Of a stretch of DNA of 33,594 nucleotides, positions 23,076 to 32,337 are shown one piece after another; within the stretch, counting starts at the first letter, position 1; every line of letters starts with the position of its first letter. Source of the stretch: Bacteroidia bacterium (GTDB lineage Bacteria > Bacteroidota > Bacteroidia > JANWVE01); assembly GCA_025056095.1 (NCBI GenBank), contig JANWVW010000006.1:1-33594 (forward strand), in the 5' to 3' direction. Made by a program: the position numbers and the translations under genes. The notes under the pieces are model-generated. The model searched no databases and was not told where the DNA came from. It worked only from the letters and a program-made list of their open reading frames with translations.

Positions 23076-24146
23076 ATGCTCAAAAAATTATCTGCTACTA
23101 ATGCCGTAGTACTATTCTCAGTTATTGTAGGGATAGCCAATGGAGTAGCTGTTCACCTTATTGGGAAAATGAATGTATTTTTTTCTATTCTATCTGCAAT
23201 TTTAGTAGCAGGGCTGAACAGTGCAGTATTGTTGTTTTTGTTAGAATTCTTTTTTTACAGGCGCATACGAAGAATATACAAAAATATAGCTGCCCTAAAA
23301 GCCAATCAATTTGAGCGTATTGCTTATCCTGAAACAAAAGTTACTCAAAATGATCCACTTGAAAACATCAACTATGAAATAATAGAACTAGCAAATAAAA
23401 GCCGTGAAGAGATAAAAAAACTCAAAGACCTGGAACAATATCGTAAGGAGTTTATTGCAAATGTATCCCATGAGCTTAAAACCCCGATATTTGCTGTACA
23501 AGGTTATATTGATACCTTATTAGAAGGTGCAATTGATGACGCTAAATTTAACCGCATCTTTTTACAAAAAGCCATGAATAATGCTGAAAGGTTAGTTACT
23601 TTAGTTCAAGACCTAATGGCTATCTCTCAGTTAGAAACAGGACAGTTGCAAATGGAAATGAAACCTTTTTTAATTCATGATTTAGTAGCTGAAACGATAG
23701 AAAGTTTAGATCTCCAAGCTAAAAGTAAAAAAATTACTCTACAAATGGTTAACCCTGATGCGGTCCGTAAAACGTATGTAATTGCGGATAAAGAAAGAAT
23801 AAGGCAAGTTTTTGTTAATCTGATTTCTAATTCCATACGATACGGAAAAGAAGGGGGAACAACTAATATCTATTTTAACGTATCTACTCGTAAAGTTAAA
23901 ATTAGTATAGAAGATAACGGAATTGGTATAGCTGCTGAACATCTACCCCGTATTTTTGAACGCTTTTATAGAGTAGACAAAAGCCGCTCACGCGAAGGCG
24001 GAGGTACAGGTTTAGGTCTTTCTATCGTTAAGCATATCTTAGAAGCCCATAACGAACCTATAGAAGTATATAGCGAACCCAACGTAGGAACTACTTTTTC
24101 ATTTTCTCTAGATATATACTCTTCTCCACTTACTCATAACTCTTAA
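23076..24146 (+). CDS. PhoR-like sensor histidine kinase
   Basis: 356 aa. Two N-terminal membrane segments (about 10-30 and 35-60) with almost no periplasmic loop, so it likely senses within the membrane or through partners. A short linker and coiled coil (100-125) lead to the dimerisation/phosphoacceptor domain with H132 in FIANVSHELKTPIFAVQGYIDTLLEG. The ATPase domain has the N box NLISNSIRYG, G1 DNGIGI, F box FERFYRVDKSRSREGG and G2 GTGLGLSIVKHILEAH. All catalytic motifs are intact. No response regulator is adjacent. The export operon begins 91 bases downstream on the same strand and could be co-transcribed. Confidence 0.93.
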   Translation: MLKKLSATNAVVLFSVIVGIANGVAVHLIGKMNVFFSILSAILVAGLNSAVLLFLLEFFFYRRIRRIYKNIAALKANQFERIAYPETKVTQNDPLENINYEIIELANKSREEIKKLKDLEQYRKEFIANVSHELKTPIFAVQGYIDTLLEGAIDDAKFNRIFLQKAMNNAERLVTLVQDLMAISQLETGQLQMEMKPFLIHDLVAETIESLDLQAKSKKITLQMVNPDAVRKTYVIADKERIRQVFVNLISNSIRYGKEGGTTNIYFNVSTRKVKISIEDNGIGIAAEHLPRIFERFYRVDKSRSREGGGTGLGLSIVKHILEAHNEPIEVYSEPNVGTTFSFSLDIYSSPLTHNS

Positions 24147-24237
24147 TTAAAATACATGCGCCGTGTACTAATTTTTACGTATTATTGAACTGTTTTCATC
24201 TTATTTTTCATTTTATCTGCAACTTATATAGAGAAAC

Positions 24238-25773
24238 ATGAATCCTATTGGTTTATTTTTCAAATACATGGGCTTGTATCGCAAACATGTCATATACGTT
24301 TTGATTTATAGCCTAGTCAATGGAGTTATTACCCTAATTATTCCATTTTCTACCCAGTTGCTTATTACATACATCAGCACAGGTGTATTATTTGCTTCCT
24401 GGTATGTGCTAGTAGTCTTGTTAGGTATTGCAATTGTGTTTAATGGCATTCTACAAGTTTATCAACTTACCATTACTGAAAATTTACAACAAAGCTTGTT
24501 CAGAAATATTGGATTAAATTTACATAACCGTATCCTTAAAGGGGTATTTACCGAAAAAAATGCTATTGAAATTGCTAACCATTTCTATGAAGCAATTTTA
24601 CTACAAAAAGCTGTTCCCAAAGTTTTAATTGATTTGCCTACAGCTTTTCTACAAATTTTACTAGGCTTTTTACTTATTAGCTTTTATCATTCCTTCTTTG
24701 CCTTTTTAGTAATTGTAATGCTATTGATTACGTATTTAGCTATCCGCAGCATAAGCAATAAAACCTTTAAAATCTCTGTGGAAGAATCAGAGCATAAATA
24801 TGCTACCCTGCACTGGCTGCAGATCAAAGGAAATGATGAAGAAAGCACTACTATCATTCACAACCCATTCTCATGGAAAAAAGTAGACAGTTATATTGCC
24901 AAATATCTACGTAAAAGAAATGAGCACTTTCGAATGCTTAAACAGCACTATATCACTCTAATTATTATTAAAGTAATTATTACTCTCACGTTAATGTTTT
25001 TAGGTGGAGTATTAGTGGGTCAAGGTACGATTACCTTTGGTCAATTTGTCGCATCTGAGTTAATTATTTTAATTATGATTGCAGCGGTAGAAAAGATTAT
25101 TTTTAGTGTAGACATCATTTATGACATGCTAACCAACATTTATAAAATTGAAAAAATCCTGACCATCAAAGAATATGAAGAAATGCCTTTGCCCGAATTT
25201 GATATACACTTCCCACTTACGATTGAGTTTAAAGATGTAGTAATTAACATAGATGGATATGAAACGCATATCAACGAAGTAATTCACCTCTATCAAGGCG
25301 AGCAGAAAAAGTCTTCTGTACAGCTTCTGGAATATCTTTACTTCATTTTACATAAGCACAAGGTAGTAGTACTAAGTGGAGAGCTACTCTTTAATGGTAT
25401 TAACATTCTCAAAGTCCATTATGACCACCATGATATGCTCTTTATCAATCGCCATGATCAACTCTTCAAAGGTACCATACGAGAAAATATCTGTCTTACA
25501 CACAACATTAGTGATATGGAACTGATAGAATGGCTGCAATCTTTTGGAATATGGGATACTATTCAACACTTAGAGTACGGACTAGATACTGTTATTACTC
25601 ATCAATCTATTTTATCTGACCGATTTACGTATAAAATCATTTTATTGAGAACTTTGTTAGTCAACCCAACTCTATTGATTGTTAATAATATTTTCAGTTA
25701 TTTAGATGATGAATTTATTGAAGCTTTCAAAAAAGAACTTCAAAGGCGGAATATTACTTTAATTTATAGCTAA
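24238..25773 (+). CDS. ABC-exporter-like membrane protein with degenerate ATPase domain
   Basis: 511 aa. Residues 1-310 resemble a type-1 ABC exporter membrane domain with about six segments (17-40, 53-75, 133-152, 153-170, 240-262, 270-292). Residues 327-511 align with an ABC ATPase (LTIEFKDVVINIDGYETHINEVIHLYQGEQ, GELLFNGINI, LFKGTIRENI, LLRTLLVNPTLLIVNN, SYLDDE), but every catalytic motif is gone. The P-loop is deleted after GEQ (354-356); the Q-loop Gln is R405; LSGGQ reads LSDRF (459-463); Walker B Asp/Glu are N483/N484; and the protein ends (ITLIYS) just where the H-loop His should be. The frame is intact, so it is not a pseudogene. HlyD and TolC partners follow in the same operon. Mechanism and substrate are unknown. 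Confidence 0.87.
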   Translation: MNPIGLFFKYMGLYRKHVIYVLIYSLVNGVITLIIPFSTQLLITYISTGVLFASWYVLVVLLGIAIVFNGILQVYQLTITENLQQSLFRNIGLNLHNRILKGVFTEKNAIEIANHFYEAILLQKAVPKVLIDLPTAFLQILLGFLLISFYHSFFAFLVIVMLLITYLAIRSISNKTFKISVEESEHKYATLHWLQIKGNDEESTTIIHNPFSWKKVDSYIAKYLRKRNEHFRMLKQHYITLIIIKVIITLTLMFLGGVLVGQGTITFGQFVASELIILIMIAAVEKIIFSVDIIYDMLTNIYKIEKILTIKEYEEMPLPEFDIHFPLTIEFKDVVINIDGYETHINEVIHLYQGEQKKSSVQLLEYLYFILHKHKVVVLSGELLFNGINILKVHYDHHDMLFINRHDQLFKGTIRENICLTHNISDMELIEWLQSFGIWDTIQHLEYGLDTVITHQSILSDRFTYKIILLRTLLVNPTLLIVNNIFSYLDDEFIEAFKKELQRRNITLIYS

Positions 25774-25777
25774 GACT

Positions 25778-27133
25778 ATGGGACTAGGAGGAACACATCT
25801 TAATGAGTACAAAACGCCAAGTTTAGAGCAGTTAAGCGATATTCGCCCACATGTAGTGTTGGCGAGAATTATTCAAATTTTTTTAGTTATTCTAATAGGA
25901 TTTATGTTTTTACCTTGGACGCAAAATGTTCAAGGTGTAGGTACGGTAACTACTTTGCGACCCAATGATAGACCACAGTCAATTCCCTCTATTATTACAG
26001 GCAGGATTGAGGAGTGGTATGTACGAGAGGGAGATTTTGTTAAAAAAGGGGACACTATTGTACGCATTTCAGAAGCAAAAGAGGACTACTTCGATCCAAA
26101 TCTAATAGAAAACACTAATAAACAAATTATCGCTAAGGAAGAAGCCATCAAAGCATACATGGAAAAGGTTAATGCTTTGGAAATGCAGCTCAAAGCCCTA
26201 AGAGAAGGACTACAAGCTAAACTTAGTCAAGCCTACAACAAGTTAGAACAAGCTAAACTTAAATTAGTTATTGATAGTAACGAATATGTTAATGCTAAAG
26301 TAAATTTAGATATTTCTAATGCACAAGCTAAACGTTTTGAAGAACTCTACAAAGATGGGCTTAAATCTTTAACAGAATTAGAAGGGCGAAGATTGAAGCA
26401 ACAAGAGGCACTAAATAAATACAATGCTTCTTTGAATAAACTCAACATTACTCAACAAGAAATTAACAATGCCAAGTTAGAAATTGCTAACATTACCGCA
26501 GAATATAATGACAAAATAGCTAAAACAGAAGCCGAGCAGTTTTCTACCTTATCTGCGGCGTATGACGCGCGTGCTACGGTAGCAAAATTACGTTCTCAAC
26601 TTAATACATACACTAAAAGACAATCTTACTACTACATTACTGCACCACAGGATTGTTACATTGTTCAAGCAATTAAATTAGGTATTGGGGAGATAGTCAA
26701 AGATGGAACGCCTTTGGTTACCATAGTTCCTGCAAATTATCAAGTAGCTTCCACAATCTACATTAGTCCCAGAGATTATCCCGTAGTCCATATTGGTGAT
26801 GAAGTGCGCATGCAATTTGACGGCTATCCCAGCTTAGTATTCGGTGGGTGGCCTAACGCGAGTATAGGTACTTTCAAAGGTAAGGTAGTAGCTATTGATA
26901 AAAACATTAGTGAAAATAATAAATACAGAGTATTAGTAGCCCCCGCAGAAGGTGAAAAGTGGCCCGATAAATTAGCTATCAATTCAGGTAGCACAGGGAT
27001 TATACTTCTAAAAGACGTACCTTTGGGCTATGAAATATGGCGCCAACTCAATGGCTTCCCACCTCAATACTATGAAGAAGTTAACACCCCTGACAAAAAG
27101 TATAAGAAAAATGACAAGTCTGATAAAAAGTAA
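25778..27133 (+). CDS. HlyD-family membrane fusion (periplasmic adaptor) protein
   Basis: 451 aa. One membrane segment (about 28-46; IIQIFLVILIGFMFLPW), then a lipoyl/barrel-sandwich half-motif (SIITGRIEEWYVREGDFVKKGDTIVRI). A long alpha-helical hairpin follows (about 105-275), long enough to reach an outer-membrane channel, then the second lipoyl half (YYITAPQDCYIVQAIKLGIGEIVKDGTPLVTIVP) and a beta-barrel domain (VASTIYISPRDYPVVHIGDEVRMQFDGYP). It starts 4 bases after the ABC-like gene and overlaps the TolC-like gene by 23 bases, so the three are translationally linked. Role: bridge between the inner-membrane component and the outer-membrane channel. Confidence 0.92.
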   Translation: MGLGGTHLNEYKTPSLEQLSDIRPHVVLARIIQIFLVILIGFMFLPWTQNVQGVGTVTTLRPNDRPQSIPSIITGRIEEWYVREGDFVKKGDTIVRISEAKEDYFDPNLIENTNKQIIAKEEAIKAYMEKVNALEMQLKALREGLQAKLSQAYNKLEQAKLKLVIDSNEYVNAKVNLDISNAQAKRFEELYKDGLKSLTELEGRRLKQQEALNKYNASLNKLNITQQEINNAKLEIANITAEYNDKIAKTEAEQFSTLSAAYDARATVAKLRSQLNTYTKRQSYYYITAPQDCYIVQAIKLGIGEIVKDGTPLVTIVPANYQVASTIYISPRDYPVVHIGDEVRMQFDGYPSLVFGGWPNASIGTFKGKVVAIDKNISENNKYRVLVAPAEGEKWPDKLAINSGSTGIILLKDVPLGYEIWRQLNGFPPQYYEEVNTPDKKYKKNDKSDKK

Positions 27134-28487
27134 GAGTTTTTTAGTTTGCTTTTGTGTAGTGTGGTATACTTACCTGCCTGCCGATAGTTTATCTAAAAAA
27201 ACACTTTCTTTCGAGGACTTCTATGGTATTATCAAAGAACACCACCCGCTAGTCCAACAACTGCGGATAGGTATTGCGTTAGCAAGAGCAGAAAAAGCCA
27301 AAGCTAATGCTGCTTTTATTCCAAAATTTGGTCTGCAAGCAGATGAAAAATTTCTTAATCAACCTTATTATAGCTTACTTAACGCTAATTTCAAAGCCCC
27401 TACTTGGTATGGAATAGACCTTAAAATACAATATGAGCAAAATCGCGGTAGATATATTAACCCTGAAAACGTTACTCCAAAAGAAGGCTTGCTTACCGCA
27501 GGTATAAGCATCCCACTAATGGAAGGACTAATCCAAAATGAAAATCGGATTCGTGCTTTACAAGCTAAAATTGGCGTATTCAACGCAGAGAATGAACTGA
27601 TTATCATCCTTAACCAAATTATGATGGACGCTACCCAAGCTTACTGGGAATGGACTTACCATTATTTCAATCTTAAACTTTCGCAAAAGCTGTATCAACG
27701 GGCTGTAGATAGACACAAAGGTATCTGCACTATGTTCTTCAAAGGAGATAGACCTGCTTCTGATACACTAGAGTCTTTTACTTTTGTACAAGATAGACAA
27801 ATTACCCTTTTAGACGCAGAGCGAAAATTCATAGAGTCCCAATGGACCCTTAATACTTTTTTCTGGCTTAACAATCAGCCTATGCCTATTAGCGAATTAC
27901 TTGTTCCACATAGAATTCAAAATGTTATCTCTAAACCCATAACTGTGGATACAATACTTTCGCAACATCCTTTTATTCGCTACTATGACTACAAAATTCA
28001 ACAACTTAATCTTGACCTTAAACTTAAACGAAACAAAATTCTTCCCGAAGTTTATTTGGACTATAACTTTTTAAGCAAAGGATTTTCGGGTAGTTGGAGC
28101 AGCAATAACTATAAATGGCGAGTTACCATAGCCTTTCCACTATGGGTGCAAAAAGAACTAGCCGATGTGCGAATCACTCGATATAAGCTACAGCAAACAC
28201 AATTAGGTAGGGACTTTAAGCGCATAGAGCTAAACAACAAACTTCAAAACTATAAAACTCAACTAGAACTCTTACAAGCTCAAAATGAAAACTTGGACAA
28301 AGCAGTTGAAAACTTCAAAACCTTGCTCAAACAAGAAGAAATTAAATTTCAAATGGGTGAAAGTTCTATCTTTATGATTATTAGCCGTGAAAACAAATTG
28401 TTTGAAGTAGAGCAAAAGCAAATCAAAATACAAACAGAGTACTACAAATATGAGAGCTTACTCAGAGCATTACAAATGCAGTTCTAG
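27111..28487 (+). CDS. TolC-family outer-membrane efflux/secretion channel
   Basis: 458 aa from the ATG at 27111, chosen because a signal peptide starts there (MTSLIKSKSFLVCFCVVWYTYLPADS); upstream in-frame ATGs lie deep inside the adaptor gene. The protein has the TolC-type pair of internal repeats: long helices rich in Ala/Gln/Lys/Glu with LSFEDFYGIIKEHHPLVQQLRIGIALARAEKAKANAAFIPKFGLQAD in the first half and LKLKRNKILPEVYLDYNFLSKG in the second. It forms the trimeric exit duct. Last gene of the three-gene export operon, ending 10 bases before the convergent LamG gene. Confidence 0.88.
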   Translation: MTSLIKSKSFLVCFCVVWYTYLPADSLSKKTLSFEDFYGIIKEHHPLVQQLRIGIALARAEKAKANAAFIPKFGLQADEKFLNQPYYSLLNANFKAPTWYGIDLKIQYEQNRGRYINPENVTPKEGLLTAGISIPLMEGLIQNENRIRALQAKIGVFNAENELIIILNQIMMDATQAYWEWTYHYFNLKLSQKLYQRAVDRHKGICTMFFKGDRPASDTLESFTFVQDRQITLLDAERKFIESQWTLNTFFWLNNQPMPISELLVPHRIQNVISKPITVDTILSQHPFIRYYDYKIQQLNLDLKLKRNKILPEVYLDYNFLSKGFSGSWSSNNYKWRVTIAFPLWVQKELADVRITRYKLQQTQLGRDFKRIELNNKLQNYKTQLELLQAQNENLDKAVENFKTLLKQEEIKFQMGESSIFMIISRENKLFEVEQKQIKIQTEYYKYESLLRALQMQF

Positions 28488-28497
28488 TTCGCTCTGC

Positions 28498-29595
28498 TTA
28501 CTCTTGTTGCATTAAATTAGCGTAGATTATTTTTCCATTTTCTTCTATACAAACCCATAATAACCTTCTTAGCGTACTTTTTTGAAGGATTACACTGTTT
28601 TGTGTAAGATTAAATTCAACTTTTCTACCCAAAGCATCAAAAATTAAAAGATTTTGATTCGGCTTTAAGCTATTTTTCAAATAAAATTGTGTATCAAACG
28701 GATTGGGATAAAAGTTATGCAATGAGTTTAATCTATTTTCCTCTACCGTTGTAACTGATGACTTTAGTACCCATACAGGTCCAGGGGTACCTGACCCTCC
28801 AAACTTCACTATTCCATTACTAGGTCCACCTGAATAGCCTGATACATCTAATAAAGTAGTGCCTGAACCTTCATCAAAGTGGTATAGACCAACAGTATTA
28901 GCATCGGTTGTAAAAGGAGTAGTAGGAGGAGTGAAGTTAGTAGTGTAGCGAATTACGTTAGAAATTCTCAATTCGTCAATATATCCGTTATAAGAAGGAT
29001 AAACAAGAGGGTTGTAGTCATGTTTTTCTGCACCGATAACAATGTAAGGGTCATTGGGATAGCTAGTTATACGCCCATTTCGGTAACTAATATTTCCTGT
29101 AGGTCCGGTAGACACAGAAGCATCTAAATTTCCGTCCACGAATATTCGCATACTACCCGTAGTGCTATTGCGAGTAACAGCTATATGGTGCCAAGCGTTA
29201 TCCGCAACGTTTGTGCTACCTATCAAAGTAAAAGATTGTGTACCATTATTAACACCAAAAGCAATTTTTCCCGCTACTAATGAAATACCGTAATCTCCAT
29301 AATCTCCTGCTCCAAAAATGTCCCTGTCTATAATAATATGACCCAAAGTCCAATCATCATTACTTCCTTGTACAGCGCTGCTGCCTAATGGATTGTCGGA
29401 AATAGAAGCTCTCATTTCAAACTCAATAGTAAAATCGCTAGATACATCCACAGGTTTTTCAGGGGCATCAATAGGAATTTTTACTCTGTCAATATCACCT
29501 GTGCCATGCCCATAAAAACGCATGCAATAATTTTGGGCGCTTGTATAGGAAACTACTAACAAGCATACTACAAAAACATATTTCATTTTCACCAT
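28498..29595 (-). CDS. Secreted LamG/concanavalin-like protein with T9SS type A sorting domain
   Basis: 365 aa. Signal peptide to about SYTSAQ (residue 21); an ATG nine bases in is also possible. A LamG/concanavalin A-like jelly roll (about 45-255) shows FTIEFEMRASIS, NAWHHIAVTRNSTTGSMRIFVDGNLDASV, YIDELRISNVIRYT and VGLYHFDEGSGTTLLDVSGYSG. The C-terminal ~75 residues are a type A sorting domain (HNFYPNPFDTQFYLKN, LLIFDALGRKVEF) for export and attachment by T9SS. Probable surface adhesin or glycan binder; ligand unknown. The second half of the sorting domain is slightly unusual, with a Cys and no GxY motif. Confidence 0.85.
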   Translation of the reverse strand: MVKMKYVFVVCLLVVSYTSAQNYCMRFYGHGTGDIDRVKIPIDAPEKPVDVSSDFTIEFEMRASISDNPLGSSAVQGSNDDWTLGHIIIDRDIFGAGDYGDYGISLVAGKIAFGVNNGTQSFTLIGSTNVADNAWHHIAVTRNSTTGSMRIFVDGNLDASVSTGPTGNISYRNGRITSYPNDPYIVIGAEKHDYNPLVYPSYNGYIDELRISNVIRYTTNFTPPTTPFTTDANTVGLYHFDEGSGTTLLDVSGYSGGPSNGIVKFGGSGTPGPVWVLKSSVTTVEENRLNSLHNFYPNPFDTQFYLKNSLKPNQNLLIFDALGRKVEFNLTQNSVILQKSTLRRLLWVCIEENGKIIYANLMQQE

Positions 29596-29610
29596 AATTG
29601 ACTATTTAAG

Positions 29611-29618
29611 CAAATATA
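29611..29618 (-). promoter_or_regulatory. -7 box of the LamG gene
   Basis: TATATTTG on the minus strand (29618-29611), 15 bases before the ATG at 29595. No upstream TTTG at the usual distance. Confidence 0.5.
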
Positions 29619-29700
29619 CCAAAACAAATTTGTAAATGAAAGCTTTCCTTTACTTTATTTCTTTACTTTATTGATTGAGTTTTGTAAAAATGTGATAACT

Positions 29701-32190
29701 TCACACTGCATCCACAATCTTTCTGTACTCTTTTATTCTACGGCGGATAGCTAAACCAAAGCCTACCATTAGCAAGCCTGTACCTAACCACAAAACATTT
29801 ATCAAGGGCTTTCGCATAGCTTTGAGTACAACCCAGTCTGCATTAACACTTTTAGTAGGTTCAACTTGAATAACAATTTTCCGTTGTTCAGGTAGAATTT
29901 GCATAAACCGAATAATTTCTCCTGTTTCCTTGAACTCCACATCTTGCCCTGTGGGTGTGTTAGAGTTTTTTTCTACTAAATAGATAGGTTCAATATCAGC
30001 TATTTGTTTAGTACCAATTGCTTTTATTTTTGCACCTACGGCAATGTCGTACTGTTCAGGATTATCTACTTTGACCTGCGTGTTCAGACCTTCAAGAATA
30101 AGGTAACTTTTACCTGTATCTATTGTATCTCCTATTTGTACAGTGTAGTTACGTATTTCCATTGCTTTTCTTTTAGCCTCAGGGTTAGGAATACTCGTGA
30201 TATGCACATAGATATCGCCATCTATTTTAGTTTTGATAGCAGGGCGAGGGGCGTCGCCCATACGAGGATTTTCATCTACAACAGGATACAAAGTAAACGT
30301 TTTGCCATTAGATTGTTGAAATTCTATTTCATAAATTGTTCTGATACCTTTTTGCTCTTCTCCCTTGTATGTTACTAGATAATCCCCCATTTGACGGGGC
30401 TGGTCTTTTATCAATAGTACATTTTCTCGCCTGTCTTTCGGTGTAGCAAAACCTTTTCCTAACTCATTTTCATTCGTGTTGATAGAAATAACCCGATTAT
30501 AGCCCGAAGAGAATAAAATTCCAATTAACATAAGTCCTACACCGATGTGCGCTACAGCACCTCCTGCAATAGAAATGTTTCGCTTCAGAATAGTAAGAAT
30601 TAACATTAAATTAGAAACCACTGTGAAACAAGCTGCAAGTAAGAGTACGATATATTTTAAATAAGTAAGCTGTCCTAAATACTGTGCAACGTCATTTTCA
30701 GGTTTCATGATGAACAATATGATAAGTGCTGTAAGAACATAAGTAATACTTAGCGGAGTCATAAGAGACTTGAACACAGAAGTGCTTGTTTTTTGCCAAA
30801 ATACCCATTGCGCTATTCCTGATGCCGTGGCTAAAAGTACCATTAGCCAAAGCTGCCATTCGCTATAAAACTGAATAGGATCTGCCAAAGCAGCGTTCGT
30901 ACCAAAAATTTTGTTAAATACAGGTAGAGAAGTAGGTATAATAACTTGAAAAGCACTCAAAACTAAAATGACCACTCCTATAAAAAGCCAAAATTCTCTG
31001 TGGTAAATTTTTATTTCTTTGTCTGTAATGGGAATATGCTTGAAACGATAGACTAGTAAGCCAACAGACAAACCTAAAAAAAGAAATATGAATAAAAGTA
31101 GCTGTCCTGAAAGTCCTAAATCAGTAAAACTATGTACAGAACTGTTACCCAATATTCCGCTTCTGGTTAGAAAGGTACTGTATAAGATTAACATCCAAGC
31201 GGCAATAACTAAGATAAAAGTAGTTCGAAGGGCATTTTTAGAGTGCTTGTATATTATCATAGTGTGGATACTGGCTACACCTATCAACCACGGCACGTAA
31301 GAGGCATTTTCTACAGGATCCCAATTCCAGTAACCCCCAAAGTTTAAGGTTACGTAAGCCCAGTAGCCCCCCATCAAAATACCTAATCCTAACACCGCTA
31401 CCGCAAGAATGTTCCAAGGCATAGCAGGTTTGATCCAAGCATCAAATTCTTTTTTCCACAAACCTGCCATACAATACGCAAAAGGTACTATCATTAAAGC
31501 AAAACCTAAAAATAATGTCGGCGGATGTATGACCATCCAATAATTTTGCAGCAAAGGATTCAATCCTTTTCCATCTTTGGGGACAAAATTTGGATTTATC
31601 TTATACACAGGTAGATCAGGATTGGCATCTTTCATAAAAATAAAAGGATCGCTACCTATTTTAAGCCCAAAAATGTACGTTCCTAAAAGCATACTTGCTA
31701 ATACAAATTGACAAGCACTCAAAATAGATAAAAGCCTATTTTCAAAATGCTTAGCCGTTTTAATTAACACTAAACCAATAATACTATGCCAAAACATCCA
31801 TAGCCAAAAACTACCCTCTTGTCCTTCCCAAAAGCATGAAATCATGTAATACCAGGGTAAATCATTAGAAGAATGGTTCCACACATAGAAATATTGATAT
31901 TGATGCGTGTGAATTAGATAAAACAATGCTATTCCAATCCCTAATACTGAACTTACATGCAAATAAAAGCTCAATTTACCTATTCGCTGCCAGGTAAAAG
32001 ACTCTACTGTATTTGTTTTTTGTTCAGCAAAAAAATAGGCATAAGCAGCTAAAAAAGCAGTTAAAAGTGCCATGATGACAAAAAAGTGCCCTGCAAAACC
32101 TGTATGATGCGTTCTAGAAAATACTCCTGCAATAATGTACAGTAAGCCAACACCCAAATATATATAGTGCTTGAACTTTATATTTTTCAT
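29701..32190 (-). CDS. CcmF/CcsA-type cytochrome c heme lyase
   Basis: 829 aa, larger than proteobacterial CcmF (about 650). Inner-membrane protein with about 15 segments that handles heme for attachment to apocytochrome c. Motifs: SFWLWMFWH (127-135), the CcmF stretch NPLLQNYWMVIHPPTLFLGF (211-230) and the tryptophan-rich heme-binding WWD-type motif GGYWNWDPVENASYVPWLIG (285-304). Conserved His residues on the flanking segments fit heme ligation. A large soluble beta-rich periplasmic domain (about 570-790) precedes a last membrane segment (LINVLWLGTGLLMVGFGLAI). No ccmE or apocytochrome gene is adjacent. Confidence 0.92.
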   Translation of the reverse strand: MKNIKFKHYIYLGVGLLYIIAGVFSRTHHTGFAGHFFVIMALLTAFLAAYAYFFAEQKTNTVESFTWQRIGKLSFYLHVSSVLGIGIALFYLIHTHQYQYFYVWNHSSNDLPWYYMISCFWEGQEGSFWLWMFWHSIIGLVLIKTAKHFENRLLSILSACQFVLASMLLGTYIFGLKIGSDPFIFMKDANPDLPVYKINPNFVPKDGKGLNPLLQNYWMVIHPPTLFLGFALMIVPFAYCMAGLWKKEFDAWIKPAMPWNILAVAVLGLGILMGGYWAYVTLNFGGYWNWDPVENASYVPWLIGVASIHTMIIYKHSKNALRTTFILVIAAWMLILYSTFLTRSGILGNSSVHSFTDLGLSGQLLLFIFLFLGLSVGLLVYRFKHIPITDKEIKIYHREFWLFIGVVILVLSAFQVIIPTSLPVFNKIFGTNAALADPIQFYSEWQLWLMVLLATASGIAQWVFWQKTSTSVFKSLMTPLSITYVLTALIILFIMKPENDVAQYLGQLTYLKYIVLLLAACFTVVSNLMLILTILKRNISIAGGAVAHIGVGLMLIGILFSSGYNRVISINTNENELGKGFATPKDRRENVLLIKDQPRQMGDYLVTYKGEEQKGIRTIYEIEFQQSNGKTFTLYPVVDENPRMGDAPRPAIKTKIDGDIYVHITSIPNPEAKRKAMEIRNYTVQIGDTIDTGKSYLILEGLNTQVKVDNPEQYDIAVGAKIKAIGTKQIADIEPIYLVEKNSNTPTGQDVEFKETGEIIRFMQILPEQRKIVIQVEPTKSVNADWVVLKAMRKPLINVLWLGTGLLMVGFGLAIRRRIKEYRKIVDAV

Positions 32191-32206
32191 ATTCTTATTG
32201 ACGTTA

Positions 32207-32214
32207 CAAAGGTA
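32207..32214 (-). promoter_or_regulatory. -7 box of the ccmF-type gene
   Basis: TACCTTTG on the minus strand (32214-32207), 16 bases before the ATG at 32190. No clear -33 element. Confidence 0.45.
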
Positions 32215-32323
32215 AAAACAATTTTTTGTATCTCTTTTGTTCTAACTTTCAATAAAAATTGAAAATTGCTTTCAGGCAATTTCAGGGAATTTGTTTTGTT
32301 TTTAAGTTAGATAAATTTTTTCT

Positions 32324-32331
32324 TAGTTTTG
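32324..32331 (+). promoter_or_regulatory. -7 box of the aminotransferase gene
   Basis: TAGTTTTG, six bases before the ATG at 32338. The TTG inside and after it could be misread as a start codon. A TTTG upstream (32295-32298) is a poor 25 bases away. Confidence 0.45.
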
Positions 32332-32337
32332 TTAAAT

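Noticed and set aside
24238-25773. ABC-like gene as a pseudogene
   Set aside because: A 511-codon frame is fully open, membrane segments are intact, and the downstream genes are tightly coupled to it; only the catalytic motifs are missing.
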